From Paludibacteraceae bacterium (GTDB lineage Bacteria; Bacteroidota; Bacteroidia; Bacteroidales; Paludibacteraceae), in the NCBI GenBank assembly GCA_023227695.1, contig JALNVE010000034.1:1-16570 (forward strand): a stretch of 16,570 bases of DNA. Direction: 5' to 3'. Every line of letters starts with the position of its first letter. Positions within the stretch are counted from its first letter, which is position 1. Below, in pieces: positions 15,818 to 16,570 of this stretch. A model generated the notes under the pieces. It saw only the letters and a program-made list of their open reading frames with translations, was not told the origin of the DNA and made no database searches. The translations under genes and the position numbers were made by a program.

Positions 15818-15825
15818 TAGATTTG
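15818..15825 (+). promoter_or_regulatory. Possible -7 element upstream of the HQLQNL-family gene
   Basis: TAGATTTG matches TAnnTTTG and lies 32 nt before the ATG at 15858. No TTTG stands at the normal -33 distance, so it is a weak call. It would let the small gene be expressed apart from the exporter genes. Confidence 0.35.
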
Positions 15826-15846
15826 TTTTGTATTTGATCAAAAAAA

Positions 15847-15853
15847 TAGGAGG
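15847..15853 (+). promoter_or_regulatory. Consensus ribosome-binding site deciding the 15858 start
   Basis: TAGGAGG ends 4 nt before ATG at 15858. It argues against a TTG start at 15828 in the same frame. Such a strong Shine-Dalgarno sequence is uncommon in Bacteroidota genes. Confidence 0.6.
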
Positions 15854-15857
15854 TTGT

Positions 15858-16217
15858 ATGAAAACAAATGAATTGCGTATAGGAAACCAAATATTGGTTA
15901 ATGGCAGAATACATGAAGTTTCTGCTTCTGATATCTTCACGTTGGCTCAAAATGAGTCGTTGGGTGTAGAGATAGCTTCTTGTACCCCAGTAAAGATTAC
16001 GGAAGATATGTTGTTCCGTTTGGGCTTCAAATTCGAGTATGAAAAGGTACAGGATCGAGTTTACGTTAATGAGGATATTAATCTTTATTGGAACAAACAA
16101 GCTGGTTATTCTCTTTTGTATCTTGACAAACAGATAGGAAAACCGTTTCATTACCTTCATCAACTTCAAAACCTTTGTTTTGATTTGACAGCTAAACCTC
16201 TTTTGTTGAAGGATTGA
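15858..16217 (+). CDS. Conserved Bacteroidota protein of unknown function (HQLQNL family)
   Basis: A 119-residue soluble protein with no signal peptide or membrane helix. The N-terminus NELRIGNQILVNGRIHEVSASDI (split over about 4-26) looks like a small beta-rich fold. The middle carries PVKITEDMLFRLGFKFE (44-60), and the C-terminus ends in PFHYLHQLQNLCFDLTAKPL (about 95-114). The combination of N-LRIGN, a P-x-T-E-x-x-L-x-x-x-GF block and a closing HQLQNL-F-LT motif is a pattern I recognise from many short hypothetical proteins in Bacteroides and relatives, often in phage or mobile regions; no function is established to my knowledge. An in-frame TTG at 15828 would add ten residues, but the AGGAGG supports the ATG. 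It follows the exporter operon by 105 nt on the same strand and probably has its own promoter. Confidence 0.8.
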   Translation: MKTNELRIGNQILVNGRIHEVSASDIFTLAQNESLGVEIASCTPVKITEDMLFRLGFKFEYEKVQDRVYVNEDINLYWNKQAGYSLLYLDKQIGKPFHYLHQLQNLCFDLTAKPLLLKD

Positions 16218-16274
16218 TATGGATATTCTGCCACTTCATTGCTGGTAGCTTGTATAACAAAGAAAACTGTGAAA

Positions 16275-16331
16275 ATGAGGATTGGGTTGACGGCATTCTC
16301 TATGCTGTTAGCGGTAGCTGTTCTAGTATAA
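16275..16331 (+). other. Tiny hydrophobic ORF (18 codons), coding status doubtful
   Basis: ATG at 16275 opens an 18-residue frame, MRIGLTAFSMLLAVAVLV, ending in TAA at 16329-16331. It resembles an isolated signal peptide or single-helix microprotein. There is no Shine-Dalgarno in front of it, unlike its two neighbours, so it may be chance or the relic of a secreted protein gene. Confidence 0.15.
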
Positions 16332-16370
16332 GAAATCTAGATTTCATTTTTAACCGCTTATTTTGAGCTG

Positions 16371-16461
16371 GATCTCTTTTTCTGATGATTAGAGATTCGT
16401 GAGTAATTTATCATACCCACGTGTTTTTTACTTGATCTCTTTTTGAATTTTTCGGGGATTC
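16371..16461. repeat. Imperfect 28-bp direct repeat, two copies 63 bp apart
   Basis: Copies at 16371-16398 and 16434-16461 share GATCTCTTTTT at the start and GATTC at the end, with exactly 12 differing nucleotides between. They lie in the 275-nt gap before the gene at 16493. Beyond these and the 18-codon frame I see nothing else in the gap. Possible protein-binding sites or remnants of a duplication. Confidence 0.4.
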
Positions 16462-16480
16462 AAATTGATAATGCAACTTG

Positions 16481-16486
16481 AGGAGG
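16481..16486 (+). promoter_or_regulatory. Consensus ribosome-binding site for the 16493 gene
   Basis: AGGAGG is centred well, 6 nt before ATG at 16493, and fixes that start. An in-frame TAA at 16469-16471 closes the frame upstream. Confidence 0.65.
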
Positions 16487-16492
16487 AAAAAA

Positions 16493-16570
16493 ATGGGTCA
16501 GGTAGAAAAAATATTTTTCAGAGCAGAAAGAGAAGAGAAAATCTCCCTCTTTCCAGTTGCCCTGTGGAGA
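16493..16570 (+). CDS. Start of an unrecognised gene, cut by the window end
   Basis: Twenty-six codons are visible, from ATG at 16493 to the last base: MGQVEKIFFRAEREEKI, then SLFPVALWR. The frame is open to the edge, an AGGAGG ribosome-binding site stands 6 nt before the ATG, and a stop codon lies in frame just upstream, so a real gene is likely. The start is charged with no signal peptide. I do not recognise a family from this fragment. Its strong Shine-Dalgarno resembles that of the HQLQNL-family gene just upstream, which may mean both belong to the same accessory segment. Confidence 0.6.
   Translation, partial: MGQVEKIFFRAEREEKISLFPVALWR

Noticed and set aside
15828..15857. TTG start for the HQLQNL-family gene
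   Set aside because: The AGGAGG at 15848-15853 is placed for the ATG at 15858, and the conserved N-terminus begins at MKTNELRIGN.
16275..16331. Functional microprotein of 18 residues
   Set aside because: Only hydrophobicity supports it; it has no ribosome-binding site and short frames of this size occur by chance. Kept as a low-confidence note only.
1..16570. CRISPR array, insertion sequence, prophage or toxin-antitoxin module
   Set aside because: No regularly spaced repeats, transposase or integrase motifs, terminal inverted repeats or paired small toxin/antitoxin genes were found in reading both strands.

Overview
The window looks like chromosomal DNA from a Bacteroidota bacterium, most likely order Bacteroidales. 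The evidence is low-GC coding sequence, a GldJ-type gliding/T9SS lipoprotein next to murF, folP directly upstream of a CdaA-type diadenylate cyclase gene, and TAnnTTTG-type -7 promoter elements with A/T-rich leaders that mostly lack Shine-Dalgarno sequences. I cannot name a genus.

Layout. Positions 1-1775 (minus strand) hold a leftward run: folP (dihydropteroate synthase), dacA (c-di-AMP synthase) and the first 40 codons of an ABC ATPase resembling LolD. A divergent promoter region (1776-1972) separates it from a rightward series: gldJ-like lipoprotein, a hairpin terminator, murF, a small membrane-anchored protein with a CCGxHxxC motif, an LTA-synthase-like membrane phosphotransferase, a radical SAM enzyme of the COG0731 type, and a GT-B glycosyltransferase (1973-9010). 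This is mainly a cell-envelope cluster. A PnuC-like transporter (9012-9722, minus) converges on the glycosyltransferase.

Positions 9974-15752 hold a drug-export type cluster: a MarR regulator, a TolC-family outer-membrane protein, an HlyD/EmrA-type periplasmic adaptor and two ABC-2 family permeases. No ATPase gene lies between or directly beside them. The marR promoter carries a perfect 12-bp palindrome between its -33 and -7 elements, a good candidate for an autoregulatory operator. A strong hairpin lies between marR and tolC.

The right end (15753-16570) differs in style. A small conserved Bacteroidota protein of unknown function (HQLQNL motif) and the start of another unrecognised gene each follow a consensus AGGAGG ribosome-binding site. 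An imperfect 28-bp direct repeat lies between them.

Most of the window is ordinary core genome. I see no CRISPR array, transposase, integrase, tRNA, rRNA or obvious phage module, and no clear undescribed system. The best leads are the ATPase-less tripartite exporter with its regulatory sites, the CCGxHxxC protein coupled to the LTA-synthase-like enzyme, and the HQLQNL-family gene.
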